A stretch of DNA of 64,000 nucleotides from Pollutibacter soli (GCA_029269725.1 JARJHS010000002.1:744001-808000); one strand, 5' to 3'. Counted from the first letter of the stretch, positions 10,865 through 19,093 are shown. The notes: generated by a model not told the origin, from the sequence alone. Numbers and translations are program-made.

Positions 10865-11227
10865 ATGCAGGAGGGTAAAAGACAAAAACAGGTTGCCGGA
10901 GTAATTTTACATGAGTTGAATGATATCTTTCAGCGCAATGGTTTGAATATGCTGAACGGAGGAATGGTTTCCATTGCCGATGTTAAGGTTACACCGGACC
11001 TTCTGGAAGCCAGGATCTACCTGAGTTTTTTCCAGGTGGAAGATAAACAGGCAGCTCTCAAACATATCGAAGAGAAAACCGGTTTTCTCAAGAAAGAACT
11101 GGGTAGCAGGGTGAAGCATCAGCTAAGAAGAATTCCCGAGATGAAATTCTTCAATGATGATACGCTGGATCATGTATTCAGGATGGAAGAGATTTTTAAG
11201 CAGATCAATGCAGATAAAAAGCCCTGA
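10865..11227 (+). CDS. rbfA: Ribosome-binding factor A
   Basis: About 120 aa, matching the KH-fold RbfA that assists late 30S maturation and binds near the 16S 5' helix. Visible family features are the N-terminal RQKQVAGVILHELNDIF helix, the VTPDLLEARIYLSFF strand and the C-terminal RIPEMKFFNDDTLDH segment (usual form P.l.F..D). A GTG at 10859 is in frame, but the ATG at 10865 gives the typical start (MQEGKRQKQ). The LolC/E-like gene starts 8 bp after the stop, so they form an operon, an arrangement I recall from other Bacteroidota. Confidence 0.93.
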   Translation: MQEGKRQKQVAGVILHELNDIFQRNGLNMLNGGMVSIADVKVTPDLLEARIYLSFFQVEDKQAALKHIEEKTGFLKKELGSRVKHQLRRIPEMKFFNDDTLDHVFRMEEIFKQINADKKP

Positions 11228-11235
11228 AATTTCTG

Positions 11236-12453
11236 ATGTATTTCAGTTTCGCCTGGCGTTATTTCAAAGCAAAAAAATCTACCAATGCTATAAATATCAT
11301 AGCCTGGGTTAGTGTCATTGCAATTATTGTCGGTACTGCTTCATTAATTATCATTCTAAGTGCATTTAATGGTTTTGAGAGCCTGGTGAAATCACTTTAT
11401 TCTTCATTTTATCCTGATATCAGGATCAGTGCTGTAAAAGGGAAAACCATTCAACTTAATGCGGAACAAAGACAAAAGCTCGCCCATTGGCCTGGTGTAA
11501 GAGCCGCAAGTCTCACTGCGGAAGAAAATGCGCTGCTCACTAACGGCGATATACATACGATTATACAGATTAAAGGTGTAGACTCCGGTTACACAAACTT
11601 GTCTGGCATACCGGAGAAAATGGTACGGGGAACATTCGCACTCGGAAATGAAGAGGCTCCAAAACTTGTTTTAGGTGTGGGGATTGAAAATGCCATTGGC
11701 ATTGTTTCCGATAGAACGATCACTCCTCTTACCGTTTATCTCCCGAAGAAAGATGCGGGTTCAGGCGACCCGATGGCCTCATTGAGCCAGGGCCAGGTGT
11801 CGCCTGCAGGAAGTTTTGCCATTCAATCTGAATTCGACAACAAATACGTAATCACCAATCTTGATTTTTTAAAGACATACCTGAATTACAAACCAGATGA
11901 GTTTACCTCGATGGAACTTTCATTAAGTGATATCAGGAAAGAAAATCAGGTTGTTTCGGAGATCAGTTCATATCTGGGCAAAAACTTTCTTGTACAGAAC
12001 AGGTATGAGCAGAATAGAAATTTGTATTCAACCATCACTCTTGAAAAGTGGGCGATCTATGCCATTTTCTCCCTCATACTTTTAGTCGCTGCATTCAATA
12101 TGATCGGGGCACTTAGTATGCTTGTGCTCGAAAAGAAGAAAGATATCCAGGTATTGCAGGCGATGGGCGCAGAGCGAAGCCTGATCAGGAAAATATTTCT
12201 CAGCGAAGGATTATTACTCGCAATGATCGGTGCGGGCGGAGGTTTGATCATCGCATTTCTTTTATATTATCTGCAAACAAATTACAAACTCGTGCCGTTG
12301 CAGGGTCAATCCTTTCTGATCGATTATTATCCCGTAAAACTTGTTTTCACCGATATCCTCCTTGTGGTGATCACTGTATTTGTGATCGGTTTGCTGGCTT
12401 CATGGGTACCTGCAGCGAGGGCAGCCAGGCAGCCGTTTGAGCTGAGAAATTAG
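11236..12453 (+). CDS. FtsX-like ABC permease of the LolC/LolE type
   Basis: 405-aa inner membrane protein with the MacB/FtsX layout. There is one membrane helix at about residues 22-45 (IIAWVSVIAIIVGTASLIII), a long periplasmic domain to about residue 270, and three C-terminal helices ending with the GLLASWVPAARAAR signature. The segment VLEKKKDIQVLQAMGA is the cytoplasmic loop typical of LolC/E and FtsX permeases. It would work with a separate LolD-like ATPase, not present here, to release lipoproteins to the outer-membrane pathway; a related export role cannot be excluded. It sits 8 bp after rbfA. The stop codon TAG is the first three bases of heptad array 5. Confidence 0.85.
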   Translation: MYFSFAWRYFKAKKSTNAINIIAWVSVIAIIVGTASLIIILSAFNGFESLVKSLYSSFYPDIRISAVKGKTIQLNAEQRQKLAHWPGVRAASLTAEENALLTNGDIHTIIQIKGVDSGYTNLSGIPEKMVRGTFALGNEEAPKLVLGVGIENAIGIVSDRTITPLTVYLPKKDAGSGDPMASLSQGQVSPAGSFAIQSEFDNKYVITNLDFLKTYLNYKPDEFTSMELSLSDIRKENQVVSEISSYLGKNFLVQNRYEQNRNLYSTITLEKWAIYAIFSLILLVAAFNMIGALSMLVLEKKKDIQVLQAMGAERSLIRKIFLSEGLLLAMIGAGGGLIIAFLLYYLQTNYKLVPLQGQSFLIDYYPVKLVFTDILLVVITVFVIGLLASWVPAARAARQPFELRN

Positions 12454-12506
12454 TGAGTAGTGAGTAGGGAGCAGCCAGTGTAAAGTTGAAAGTGTAAAGT
12501 TGAAGA
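12451..12506 (+). repeat. Heptad tandem array 5, starting at the LolC/E-like stop codon
   Basis: Units in 7-bp phase: tagtgag, tagtgag, tagggag, cagccag, tgtaaag, ttgaaag, tgtaaag, ttgaaga. The unit sequence drifts while the period stays 7. It is paired with array 6 (12625-12652) across an intergenic core that carries the terminator at 12563-12586. Confidence 0.75.
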
Positions 12507-12562
12507 GGAGATTGAAAGGAATGATTTGACAAATCAATCACCAATCATAGATCACGTAAATG

Positions 12563-12586
12563 AAAAACCTGGCTCAAAAAGCCAGG
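12563..12586 (-). terminator. Intrinsic terminator for the transketolase N-half gene
   Basis: Stem CCTGGCT / AGCCAGG with a 5-nt loop (12568-12586). On the minus strand it is followed by TTTTT (complement of 12563-12567). The orientation fits the minus-strand gene ending at 12655. Confidence 0.7.
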
Positions 12587-12624
12587 CCTTATAATAAAGC
12601 GTCCAGGTTTTTATTTGAATCTGG

Positions 12625-12652
12625 TTACTTCTTACTTCTCACTTCTTACCTG
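12625..12652 (-). repeat. Heptad tandem array 6
   Basis: Units: ttacttc, ttacttc, tcacttc, ttacctg. It ends 2 bp before the stop codon of the transketolase gene (12655-12657). It is pyrimidine-rich on the plus strand, where array 5 is purine-rich, so the pair is inverted. Confidence 0.7.
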
Positions 12653-12654
12653 AT

Positions 12655-13488
12655 CTAATAGTCGCCGAGTGTTTCCTTCAACTGGCTTAAAGCTGATTTC
12701 AGTTGTTCATCATTAGGTGCAACACCATGCCAGTTGTGATTATTTTCCATGAAATCAACACCTTTACCCATCACTGTGTGCATCATGATTCCAACTGGTT
12801 TTCCTTTTCCTGAGAGAGATTTTGCTTCATCAAGCGATGCCAGCAATTTATCCATATCATTTCCGTCAGTTTCGATCGTCTTCCAACCAAATGCTTCAAA
12901 TTTCGCGCGGATATTTCCGAGCGACATTACTTCTTTTGTAGTACCATCAATCTGCTGACCGTTCCAATCCACCGTTGAAATGAGGTTGTCAACTTTATGG
13001 TGAGCTGCAAACATGGCCGCTTCCCAGTTCTGACCCTCATCCAGTTCTCCATCTCCGTGAAGAGAGTACACCAGGCGATCGTCATTATTGAGTTTTTTTG
13101 CGAGTGCGGCTCCGATGGCCACGCTCATACCCTGGCCGAGTGAACCTGATGCCACTCGAATGCCTGGGAGGTGTTCGTGGGTTGTAGGGTGACCCTGAAG
13201 CCTCGAATTTATTTTTCTGAAAGTTGCCAGTTCTGAAATATTAAAATAACCCGCTCTCGCAAGGGCAGAATAAAAAACCGGGGAAATATGCCCGTTGGAC
13301 AGAAAAAACAAATCCTCCCCGGCTCCATCCATCTGAAACTCGGGATTGTGTTTCATCACTTTAAAGTAAAGCGCTGTAAAAAAGTCAGCACAACCTAAAG
13401 AACCGCCGGGATGTCCGCTCTGACATCCGTGAACCATTCTTACGATATCTCTTCTGATTTGCGATGCTATCTCAGTTAATTCTGCCAT
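12655..13488 (-). CDS. Transketolase, N-terminal (thiamine diphosphate-binding) subunit
   Basis: 277 aa, matching only the N-terminal half of transketolase. It has the cofactor motif GDGELDEGQNWEA near residues 145-157, the SLGQGMSVAIGAALAKK segment before it, and conserved GHPGGSLGCADFFTALYF near the N terminus. In organisms with split transketolase this half pairs with a separate C-terminal subunit (pyrimidine-binding domain plus C domain) to transfer ketol groups in the pentose phosphate pathway. That partner is normally adjacent but is not here: the flanking genes are convergent (LolC/E-like) and divergent (WecA-like). Either the partner is elsewhere in the genome or this half has another partner. 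A terminator and heptad array 6 lie downstream, and TAGTTTTG at 13508-13515 is a good -7 box. Confidence 0.9.
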   Translation of the reverse strand: MAELTEIASQIRRDIVRMVHGCQSGHPGGSLGCADFFTALYFKVMKHNPEFQMDGAGEDLFFLSNGHISPVFYSALARAGYFNISELATFRKINSRLQGHPTTHEHLPGIRVASGSLGQGMSVAIGAALAKKLNNDDRLVYSLHGDGELDEGQNWEAAMFAAHHKVDNLISTVDWNGQQIDGTTKEVMSLGNIRAKFEAFGWKTIETDGNDMDKLLASLDEAKSLSGKGKPVGIMMHTVMGKGVDFMENNHNWHGVAPNDEQLKSALSQLKETLGDY

Positions 13489-13507
13489 TGTAAGCTGTAT
13501 TTCCGCG

Positions 13508-13515
13508 CAAAACTA
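13508..13515 (-). promoter_or_regulatory. -7 box for the transketolase N-half gene
   Basis: The complement of CAAAACTA reads TAGTTTTG, an exact TAnnTTTG match, 20 bp upstream of the ATG at 13488. A TTG complement at 13532-13534 is a possible -33 element (16-nt spacing). Confidence 0.5.
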
Positions 13516-13733
13516 GGGGTAAATTTTCATGCAATCACATTTCAATTTATCGTAATGAATCTCAGTTGCAATTATTTTGAGATAAAGTACCTGAAAAATA
13601 CTAACATCTGGAAAAAAGTCGTTATCTATGTGCAGAATTTACTCGGTGCTAAGCCTTTATATTGATTTTGTAAATTCCTCAAATAGACTGAATTTCTTTA
13701 TTCAATTTATTTTTGGTCCTAAATCGGGGTTTA

Positions 13734-14867
13734 ATGGACAAAATATTATTAGGCACTTCAATTGCCTTCATAATTACCTTTGCAGCTATTCCGGTTATTA
13801 TTCAGGTCGCAGATAAAAAAAAGCTTTTTGATCTGCCTGATGAAAGAAAGGTACACCTTTCACCTGTTCCGTCACTAGGCGGTCTTGGTATTTTTGCTGG
13901 TTTTATCCTGGCTTGTCTTTTCATCATACCACTTGATATAGCTTCTGAGTTTCAATACTTTTTCGCAGCAGCACTTGTAATTTTCTTCCTTGGTCTTAAG
14001 GACGATATTCTCGTTATATCTCCGATTAAAAAATTCATCGGCCAGCTCATTGCGGCTTTCCTGATTATTTACAAAGGCGGTGTACAGATAAAGAGTATGC
14101 ATGGGTTTCTGGGTATATACGAATTGCCGGATATCATGAGCCTTGCTCTTACTTATTTCACCGTTATCGTAATCATTAACTCGTTCAACCTGATTGATGG
14201 TGTTGATGGACTTGCAGGAAGTCTGGGTATAATGACTTCATTCGTTTTTGGTAGTTATTTCTATATCATTGACCAGGTTCCGTATGCTGCCATGGCATTT
14301 ATTCTTGGGGGCTCATTACTTGGATTCCTGATTTTCAATCATTCACCTGCACGCATTTTTATGGGCGATACCGGATCACTGCTTGTCGGCCTTTTAAATG
14401 CGATCATGGTAATCAGGTTTATCAATGTCGCAGATCGTCCTGGCAGTGCTTTCCCGATGACAGCGTCACCGGCAATTGGTATTGCCATACTGATGGTTCC
14501 TTTATTCGACACTCTTCGGGTTTTTGCATTGAGAATATTCAACAGAAGATCACCATTCAGCCCTGATCGTAATCATATTCATCACCTCTTACTGGATAAA
14601 GGACTTTCTCACTCCGCGGTGACTTATACCTGCGTAGGAATCAATATTCTTTTCATTGCGTTTGCATTTTTTGCGCGCAGCTGGGGTGCAACCATAATTA
14701 TACTTACGATGGCAAGCGTTGCCGCTGTTGGTACCTTTGTTTTGTGGTACACAAACATGCGCATCAGCGTATACGCAAATGGGGATATCAAGAACAGGCC
14801 ATCCATCAACAGCCAGCGAATTCTTTCGTTCAGAAAGAAAGCGCTTGTTTCTCCGGAAGACAACTGA
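13734..14867 (+). CDS. Undecaprenyl-phosphate sugar-1-phosphate transferase (WecA/TagO/MraY-like)
   Basis: About 377 aa with some 10-11 predicted membrane helices. It moves a HexNAc-1-phosphate from UDP-sugar to undecaprenyl phosphate, the first membrane step for O-antigen, capsule or similar glycans. Family motifs are visible: GLKDDILV (Asp pair for Mg), NSFNLIDGVDGLAGSLG, FMGDTGSLLVG and the cytosolic HIHHLLLDKGLSH. The HIHH signature separates WecA/TagO-like enzymes from MraY. A TTG at 13713 extends the frame, but the ATG at 13734 (MDKILLGTS) is the natural start. No glycosyltransferase cluster surrounds it, so this is a stand-alone initiating enzyme. frr follows 86 bp later with its own promoter. 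Confidence 0.93.
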   Translation: MDKILLGTSIAFIITFAAIPVIIQVADKKKLFDLPDERKVHLSPVPSLGGLGIFAGFILACLFIIPLDIASEFQYFFAAALVIFFLGLKDDILVISPIKKFIGQLIAAFLIIYKGGVQIKSMHGFLGIYELPDIMSLALTYFTVIVIINSFNLIDGVDGLAGSLGIMTSFVFGSYFYIIDQVPYAAMAFILGGSLLGFLIFNHSPARIFMGDTGSLLVGLLNAIMVIRFINVADRPGSAFPMTASPAIGIAILMVPLFDTLRVFALRIFNRRSPFSPDRNHIHHLLLDKGLSHSAVTYTCVGINILFIAFAFFARSWGATIIILTMASVAAVGTFVLWYTNMRISVYANGDIKNRPSINSQRILSFRKKALVSPEDN

Positions 14868-14923
14868 GTCGTTTTCAATTAATCATTCTCGTTACGCAGC
14901 AATCAATTTTTGATTGCTTTTGT

Positions 14924-14931
14924 TAGCTTTG
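14924..14931 (+). promoter_or_regulatory. -7 box for frr
   Basis: TAGCTTTG is an exact TAnnTTTG match 22 bp upstream of the frr ATG at 14954. The -33 region is T-rich, but no TTTG has ideal spacing. Confidence 0.5.
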
Positions 14932-14953
14932 CATGGTTTAACAGCAACCAACT

Positions 14954-15517
14954 ATGTCGGAAGAATTACAGATGACAGTGGAACACACTGAAGAATCCAT
15001 GAACAAAGCCATTAACCACCTCGAAGCAGAATTGGTTAAAATCCGTGCTGGAAGAGCAACACCCCAGATGTTTGACGGTTTGGTAGTTGACTATTACGGA
15101 ACTCCAACACCGATCAACCAGGTGGGAAATATATCCGTAGCAGATGCACGCACATTAACTATACAACCCTGGGAAAAAAACATGCTCCAGCCCATCGAAA
15201 GATCTATTATTGCTGCGAATCTGGGCGTGACTCCTCAAAATGATGGAAGCATCATCAGGATATTTTTACCGCCATTGACGGAAGAAAGAAGAAAAGAAAT
15301 TGTGAAAAGGGTGAATGGTGAAGGCGAACACTCAAAAGTAGCGATACGGAATATCAGAAGGGAAGGGATCGAACATATAAAGAAAATGCAAAAGCAGGGT
15401 TTGAGCGAAGATCTGGCAAGTGACGCAGAAAAGGAGATCCAGACCATGACCGACAATTTCATTTTGAAAGTGGACAAACATCTTCAGCAGAAAGAGAAAG
15501 AGATCATGTCGGTGTGA
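14954..15517 (+). CDS. frr: Ribosome recycling factor
   Basis: 187 aa, standard length. RRF splits post-termination ribosomes together with EF-G. Visible family blocks are the N-terminal MNKAINHLEAELVKIRAGRA helix, the VDYYGTPTPINQVGNISV core, RTLTIQPWEKNML, and LTEERRKEIVKRVN followed by the long C-terminal helix pair ending with LQQKEKEIMSV. pyrH, the usual neighbour, is not adjacent; the upstream gene is the WecA-like transferase. A heptad array starts 6 bp after the stop. Confidence 0.97.
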   Translation: MSEELQMTVEHTEESMNKAINHLEAELVKIRAGRATPQMFDGLVVDYYGTPTPINQVGNISVADARTLTIQPWEKNMLQPIERSIIAANLGVTPQNDGSIIRIFLPPLTEERRKEIVKRVNGEGEHSKVAIRNIRREGIEHIKKMQKQGLSEDLASDAEKEIQTMTDNFILKVDKHLQQKEKEIMSV

Positions 15518-15522
15518 GGAAT

Positions 15523-15585
15523 GTAAGTAGAGAGTAGTAAGAAGTAAGAAAGAGTTTAGAGTTTAAAGTTTTAAGTGGTAAGTTG
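15523..15585 (+). repeat. Heptad tandem array 7
   Basis: Nine units in unbroken 7-bp phase: gtaagta, gagagta, gtaagaa, gtaagaa, agagttt, agagttt, aaagttt, taagtgg, taagttg. The unit changes gradually along the array. It leads directly into the 110-bp direct repeat at 15581-15780. Confidence 0.75.
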
Positions 15586-15780
15586 TACGTTAGCCTCAGC
15601 ATGAGCTAAATTTCTCTAACTCCGCGACAAGAGGTAACGTTCATGTTCCGGCAGGAACATCCTGTTTGTAGCCACCCGTAGGGCGGATGAAGTTATACGT
15701 TAGCCTCAGCATGAGCTAAATTTCTCTAACTCCGCGACAAGAGGTAAAGTTCATGTTCCGGCAGGAACATCCTGTTTGTA
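15581..15780 (+). repeat. Two near-identical 90-bp direct repeats, period 110 bp
   Basis: Copy 1 is 15581-15670 and copy 2 is 15691-15780, with 88 of 90 positions identical by my count (differences at G/A in position 5 and C/A in the ACGT/AAGT segment). They are separated by a 20-bp spacer (gccacccgtagggcggatga). Each copy contains the inverted repeat TGTTCC-GGCA-GGAACA followed by TCCTGTTTGTA, and an imperfect palindrome at CCTCAGCATGAGC. No long ORF spans both copies. It looks like a REP-type intergenic element in tandem. This fills the 325-bp gap between frr and the EamA gene. Confidence 0.85.
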
Positions 15781-15814
15781 TACGCGTGCAGGGTTGCAAA
15801 TAAAAAAATATGAA

Positions 15815-15844
15815 AAAGAACCTGGCAATTTGCCGGGTTCTTTT
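15815..15844. terminator. Bidirectional intrinsic terminator between frr and the EamA gene
   Basis: Long stem AAAAGAACC-t-GGCA / TGCC-g-GGTTCTTTT with a 3-nt loop. A-tract on the left and T-tract on the right allow termination of both frr (plus) and the EamA transporter (minus), whose stop codon at 15843-15845 overlaps the stem. Confidence 0.8.
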
Positions 15845-16712
15845 ATTTTCTGTTGGCCAGGAACACCCCTGCAAGAATGATCATCATACAAACAATCTGC
15901 AATGGGAAAATCACTTCACCATCGAGTACGCCCCAGCCCAATGCAATGAAAGGAATACCATAGGTCACCATCGAGGAAAAAACAGGTCCTGCCCTTTTAA
16001 TAAGGTTATAAAAAACCAATGTACCGATAGCGGTACCGATCACACCAAGTACAAGAGACGCGCCGGTTGATTTAATCCATGCGGGTGAAGTATTGATCTG
16101 CGAGAAAAATCCTGTAAAATAAAGTACACCTAATGCGGGAATAAGAAGAGAGGGGAGTGATATCGATGCAATATCAAGTGAGCGATATGATTTCAGGTAT
16201 TTGTTGATAAGGTTAACATTGGTTCCATACAAGATGGTAGCGATCAATACCAGCAGCGAAAACCCCAGGTAACCGAAGTTAATTTTTTCATCTCCGGAAG
16301 CAAGCAGAAAGCAGAGACCAGCAAAACCGACAACAACACCCAGCCACTTTTTTAATGGGATTGTCGCAGAGAAAAACATCACACCAATGATCAGTGTAAA
16401 CAAAGGTGTCAATGCATTTATTATGCCGGCGATTGCACTGTCGATCCTTGTTTCAGCTATACAAAATAAAAATGCCGGAAAAAATGTACCGAGAAAACCT
16501 GTAAGAATAATCAGCGGATATTTTGATGAGGGAATTCTTCTTAGTGCCGAAAAGGCGAAGGGAACCAGCACAATCGCGCCGGATGAAATCCTGATGGCAG
16601 CCACCTGGAATGCACTCAATCGTTGCAGGCCGGCTTTCATCAAAATAAATGAACTGCCCCAGATGATACAGATCAGCAAAAAAAGTAACCAGTTAATCCA
16701 TGAATTTTTCAA
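15843..16712 (-). CDS. EamA-family (drug/metabolite superfamily) inner membrane transporter
   Basis: 289 aa with about ten membrane helices, arranged as two EamA repeats. The first opens LLFLLICIIWGSSFILMKAG, where the WGSSF motif is typical of the family; the second begins around residue 148. Members export amino acids, nucleotide precursors or other small metabolites; substrate cannot be told from sequence. It stands alone between a terminator shared with frr and the divergent mscL gene. Confidence 0.88.
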   Translation of the reverse strand: MKNSWINWLLFLLICIIWGSSFILMKAGLQRLSAFQVAAIRISSGAIVLVPFAFSALRRIPSSKYPLIILTGFLGTFFPAFLFCIAETRIDSAIAGIINALTPLFTLIIGVMFFSATIPLKKWLGVVVGFAGLCFLLASGDEKINFGYLGFSLLVLIATILYGTNVNLINKYLKSYRSLDIASISLPSLLIPALGVLYFTGFFSQINTSPAWIKSTGASLVLGVIGTAIGTLVFYNLIKRAGPVFSSMVTYGIPFIALGWGVLDGEVIFPLQIVCMMIILAGVFLANRK

Positions 16713-16816
16713 TGATTCAATTTCTAAAAAAAAGCAAATTTAAATATAACTATAATCGAATACCCTTTTAGTTGTATCCGCGGTTAATTCTTAAACATTC
16801 GATTTAATTCTATGGG

Positions 16817-16843
16817 TTGAATTAAAGGAATCGCTTAAGTTTG
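16817..16843 (+). promoter_or_regulatory. Probable mscL promoter
   Basis: TTGA at 16817-16820 as -33 and TAAGTTTG at 16836-16843 (exact TAnnTTTG) as -7, spacing about 16 nt, 29 bp before the ATG at 16873. Confidence 0.5.
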
Positions 16844-16872
16844 ATAAATTATCGAAACTAAAATATGTTGCT

Positions 16873-17244
16873 ATGGGTTTCATGAAAGAATTTCGCGAAT
16901 TCGCCGTCAGAGGAAACGTAATGGATCTTGCTATCGGTGTGATTATTGGAGCTGCTTTCAATAAAATAGTGACTGCACTTGTTGAAAGTATTATCATGCC
17001 GATCATCGGTTTGTTAATCGGAGATACAAAGAAGTTTTCCGAATGGCAGATTGGCGTAATTAAAATCGGGGTTCTGATTCAGGCCGCACTGGATTTCATC
17101 ATAATTGCATTTGTATTATTTATGCTGGTAAAAGGTCTGAACAGACTTAAGGAGAAAAAAGCTGACGTGCCACCACCACCAGCACCGCCCACAAAAACTG
17201 AAGTTTTACTGGAAGAAATCCGCAATGAATTGCGGAAGAAATAA
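16873..17244 (+). CDS. mscL: Large-conductance mechanosensitive channel
   Basis: 123 aa. MscL forms a homopentameric inner membrane pore that opens under osmotic downshock. The N-terminal amphipathic helix and first membrane helix are clear (FREFAVRGNVMDLAIGVIIG, the strongly conserved GN.DLA..VIIG pattern). A short periplasmic loop (IGDTKKFSEWQIG) follows, then TM2 near residues 72-95 (LDFIIIAFVLFMLVKGLNRL). The C-terminal cytoplasmic helix TEVLLEEIRNELRKK is typical; a PPPPAPP linker precedes it. Length is close to the usual 130-150 aa. Confidence 0.96.
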   Translation: MGFMKEFREFAVRGNVMDLAIGVIIGAAFNKIVTALVESIIMPIIGLLIGDTKKFSEWQIGVIKIGVLIQAALDFIIIAFVLFMLVKGLNRLKEKKADVPPPPAPPTKTEVLLEEIRNELRKK

Positions 17245-17321
17245 TTGAACTATCAATATTGGTTCGGCGTTTTTTACGAGACGCTGTGCCTGTATTATTC
17301 ATAAACATTCAATATAAAAGA

Positions 17322-18236
17322 ATGAAGAAACTACTGTTATTGAGTTTACTTTTCACCACTCTCGAAATTATTGCTCAGGATCAAACGGTGAAGGATCTTG
17401 AAGCTACGGCCAAAAGAGATCTTGCTGATGATACTTCTCACAAAGAAGGATGGAAAGTTGGAGCGTTATTTAATCTTGGGCTTGCACAGGGAAACTCCAG
17501 TAACTGGGCGGCTGGTGCTGAGAAAAATTCCTTTGCTGTAAACAGCTATGTGAATCTGTTTGCGAATCTCAAACGAGGAAAAAATGTCTGGAAAAACAAT
17601 CTCGATTTGTTTTATGCGCAGATTACAACGGCATCTCAGGGCACGAGAAAAAATGACGACAGGATCGATCTTTTTTCAAAGTACACCTATAAGTTTAAGC
17701 CGAAATGGGGAGTTGGTATTGTCGGTAATCTTCGTACTCAATTCACTGATGGTTATGATTACAACAAGACTCCGAAAGAACGCACTTCATCTTTTTTTGC
17801 GCCGGCTTACATGACTCTTGCTCCGGGCATTGACTGGACACCGACTGATTATTTCAGTATTTTTCTTTCTCCCGCATCTGCCCGCTGGACATATGTTGGT
17901 ATCGATTCTCTTACGAAATTGTACAGCATCGATCCAGGTAAAAAGTGGAGGTCTGAATTCGGCGCTTTTATGTCGATCAACTTCAATAAAGAAATTATGA
18001 AGAACGTGATCTATAAGAGTCGTCTTGATTTGTATAGCAATTACCTCCATAATCCTCAGAATGTGGATCTTTTCTGGACAAATATTATTGCCCTAAAAGT
18101 CAATAAGTGGCTTACAGTTACGTATAATTTAGATATGATATATGACGATGATGTTCGTATCTTTGGAGATAATGGAACCTCTCCCGCCTTGCAGTTGAAA
18201 TCACTGTTGTCGGTAGGTTTCTCAGCACGACTTTGA
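17322..18236 (+). CDS. DUF3078-family secreted, likely outer-membrane beta-barrel protein
   Basis: About 304 aa from the ATG at 17322, which gives a clean signal peptide (MKKLLLLSLLFTTLEIIAQ). The in-frame start at 17259 would bury it. The mature protein has alternating strands with aromatic girdles (WKVGALFNLGLAQGNSSNWA, YTYKFKPKWGVGIVGNLRTQ). It matches what I recall of DUF3078, a Bacteroidota-only family of unknown function. It lies 77 bp after mscL and is followed by a strong terminator at 18260, so it may share the mscL transcript. No function is assigned. Confidence 0.8.
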   Translation: MKKLLLLSLLFTTLEIIAQDQTVKDLEATAKRDLADDTSHKEGWKVGALFNLGLAQGNSSNWAAGAEKNSFAVNSYVNLFANLKRGKNVWKNNLDLFYAQITTASQGTRKNDDRIDLFSKYTYKFKPKWGVGIVGNLRTQFTDGYDYNKTPKERTSSFFAPAYMTLAPGIDWTPTDYFSIFLSPASARWTYVGIDSLTKLYSIDPGKKWRSEFGAFMSINFNKEIMKNVIYKSRLDLYSNYLHNPQNVDLFWTNIIALKVNKWLTVTYNLDMIYDDDVRIFGDNGTSPALQLKSLLSVGFSARL

Positions 18237-18259
18237 TTACCTGATAATCTATATTTTTG

Positions 18260-18299
18260 CCGGGTTCCACTTTGTGTGAACCCGGTTCATTTTTAAAAC
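18260..18299 (+). terminator. Intrinsic terminator after the DUF3078 gene
   Basis: Stem CCGGGTTC-c-AC / GTG-t-GAACCCGG (18260-18285), then TTCATTTTT. It lies directly before the scpA start at 18308. Confidence 0.75.
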
Positions 18300-18307
18300 A
18301 AGGCCCA

Positions 18308-19093
18308 ATGAATACGTCAACATACCAGATAAAACTTCCGCAATTTGAAGGTCCCTTTGATCTCCTTTTATTTTTTATTGAAAGAGATGAACTGGATATA
18401 TATAATATTCCCATCACTAAAATCATCAAAGATTTTCTTGAGTTTCTTCATGGCTCGGAAGAGGCTAATATCGAGTTGAGCAGTGAGTTCATACTTTTCA
18501 TTTCGACATTGATGCGCATTAAAGCGAAGCTTTTATTGCCAAGAAAAGAACTGGATGAGCAGGGCAATGAAATAGATCCGCGCCAGGAACTGGTTGATAA
18601 AATTCTTGAGTACAAAAAATTCAAGGAAGCTTCTGCAAAACTTGCAGAAATGGAAGCAGAACGCATGTACATGGTGAAACGCGGTAACCTGCACCAGGAG
18701 CTGTCAGCACTGGGCGAAACAAACGCTGAAGGAACAGAGATCCAGACGATCACTTTGTTCAAACTCATGAAAGTGTTTGAACGTGTGATGCAGAAAGTGT
18801 ACGACAGGAATAATAAACCACAGCATGTGGTGTATCGTTACAACTACACGATGGAGGAAAGTCGCGAATACATGCTGCATCGTGCGAAAGAAGAAAAGAC
18901 CATGGCCTTTGAAAAAGTGTTTGAGATATGTGAAAACCGCATACACGCGATCTTTTTATTCCTCACCATTTTGGAACTCGCACAGCAACGCTATATGTCG
19001 ATTCTCACCGGCGAAGGACGCAACAATTTTATCATTGAGTACAATGAGAACAGGGAAGAGGATGCGCCTTTGACGGATCTGAATATTCAGTAA
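18308..19093 (+). CDS. scpA: Segregation and condensation protein A (kleisin of SMC)
   Basis: 261 aa from ATG 18308; an in-frame start at 18257 overlaps the terminator stem and is rejected. ScpA bridges the SMC heads with ScpB to compact and segregate chromosomes. The kleisin N terminus is clear: PQFEGPFDLLLFFIERDELD, then IYNIPITKIIKDFLEFLH. The C-terminal winged-helix region appears near residues 210-250. scpB is not adjacent, unlike in Firmicutes. The stop codon TAA forms the first three bases of heptad array 8. Confidence 0.92.
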   Translation: MNTSTYQIKLPQFEGPFDLLLFFIERDELDIYNIPITKIIKDFLEFLHGSEEANIELSSEFILFISTLMRIKAKLLLPRKELDEQGNEIDPRQELVDKILEYKKFKEASAKLAEMEAERMYMVKRGNLHQELSALGETNAEGTEIQTITLFKLMKVFERVMQKVYDRNNKPQHVVYRYNYTMEESREYMLHRAKEEKTMAFEKVFEICENRIHAIFLFLTILELAQQRYMSILTGEGRNNFIIEYNENREEDAPLTDLNIQ

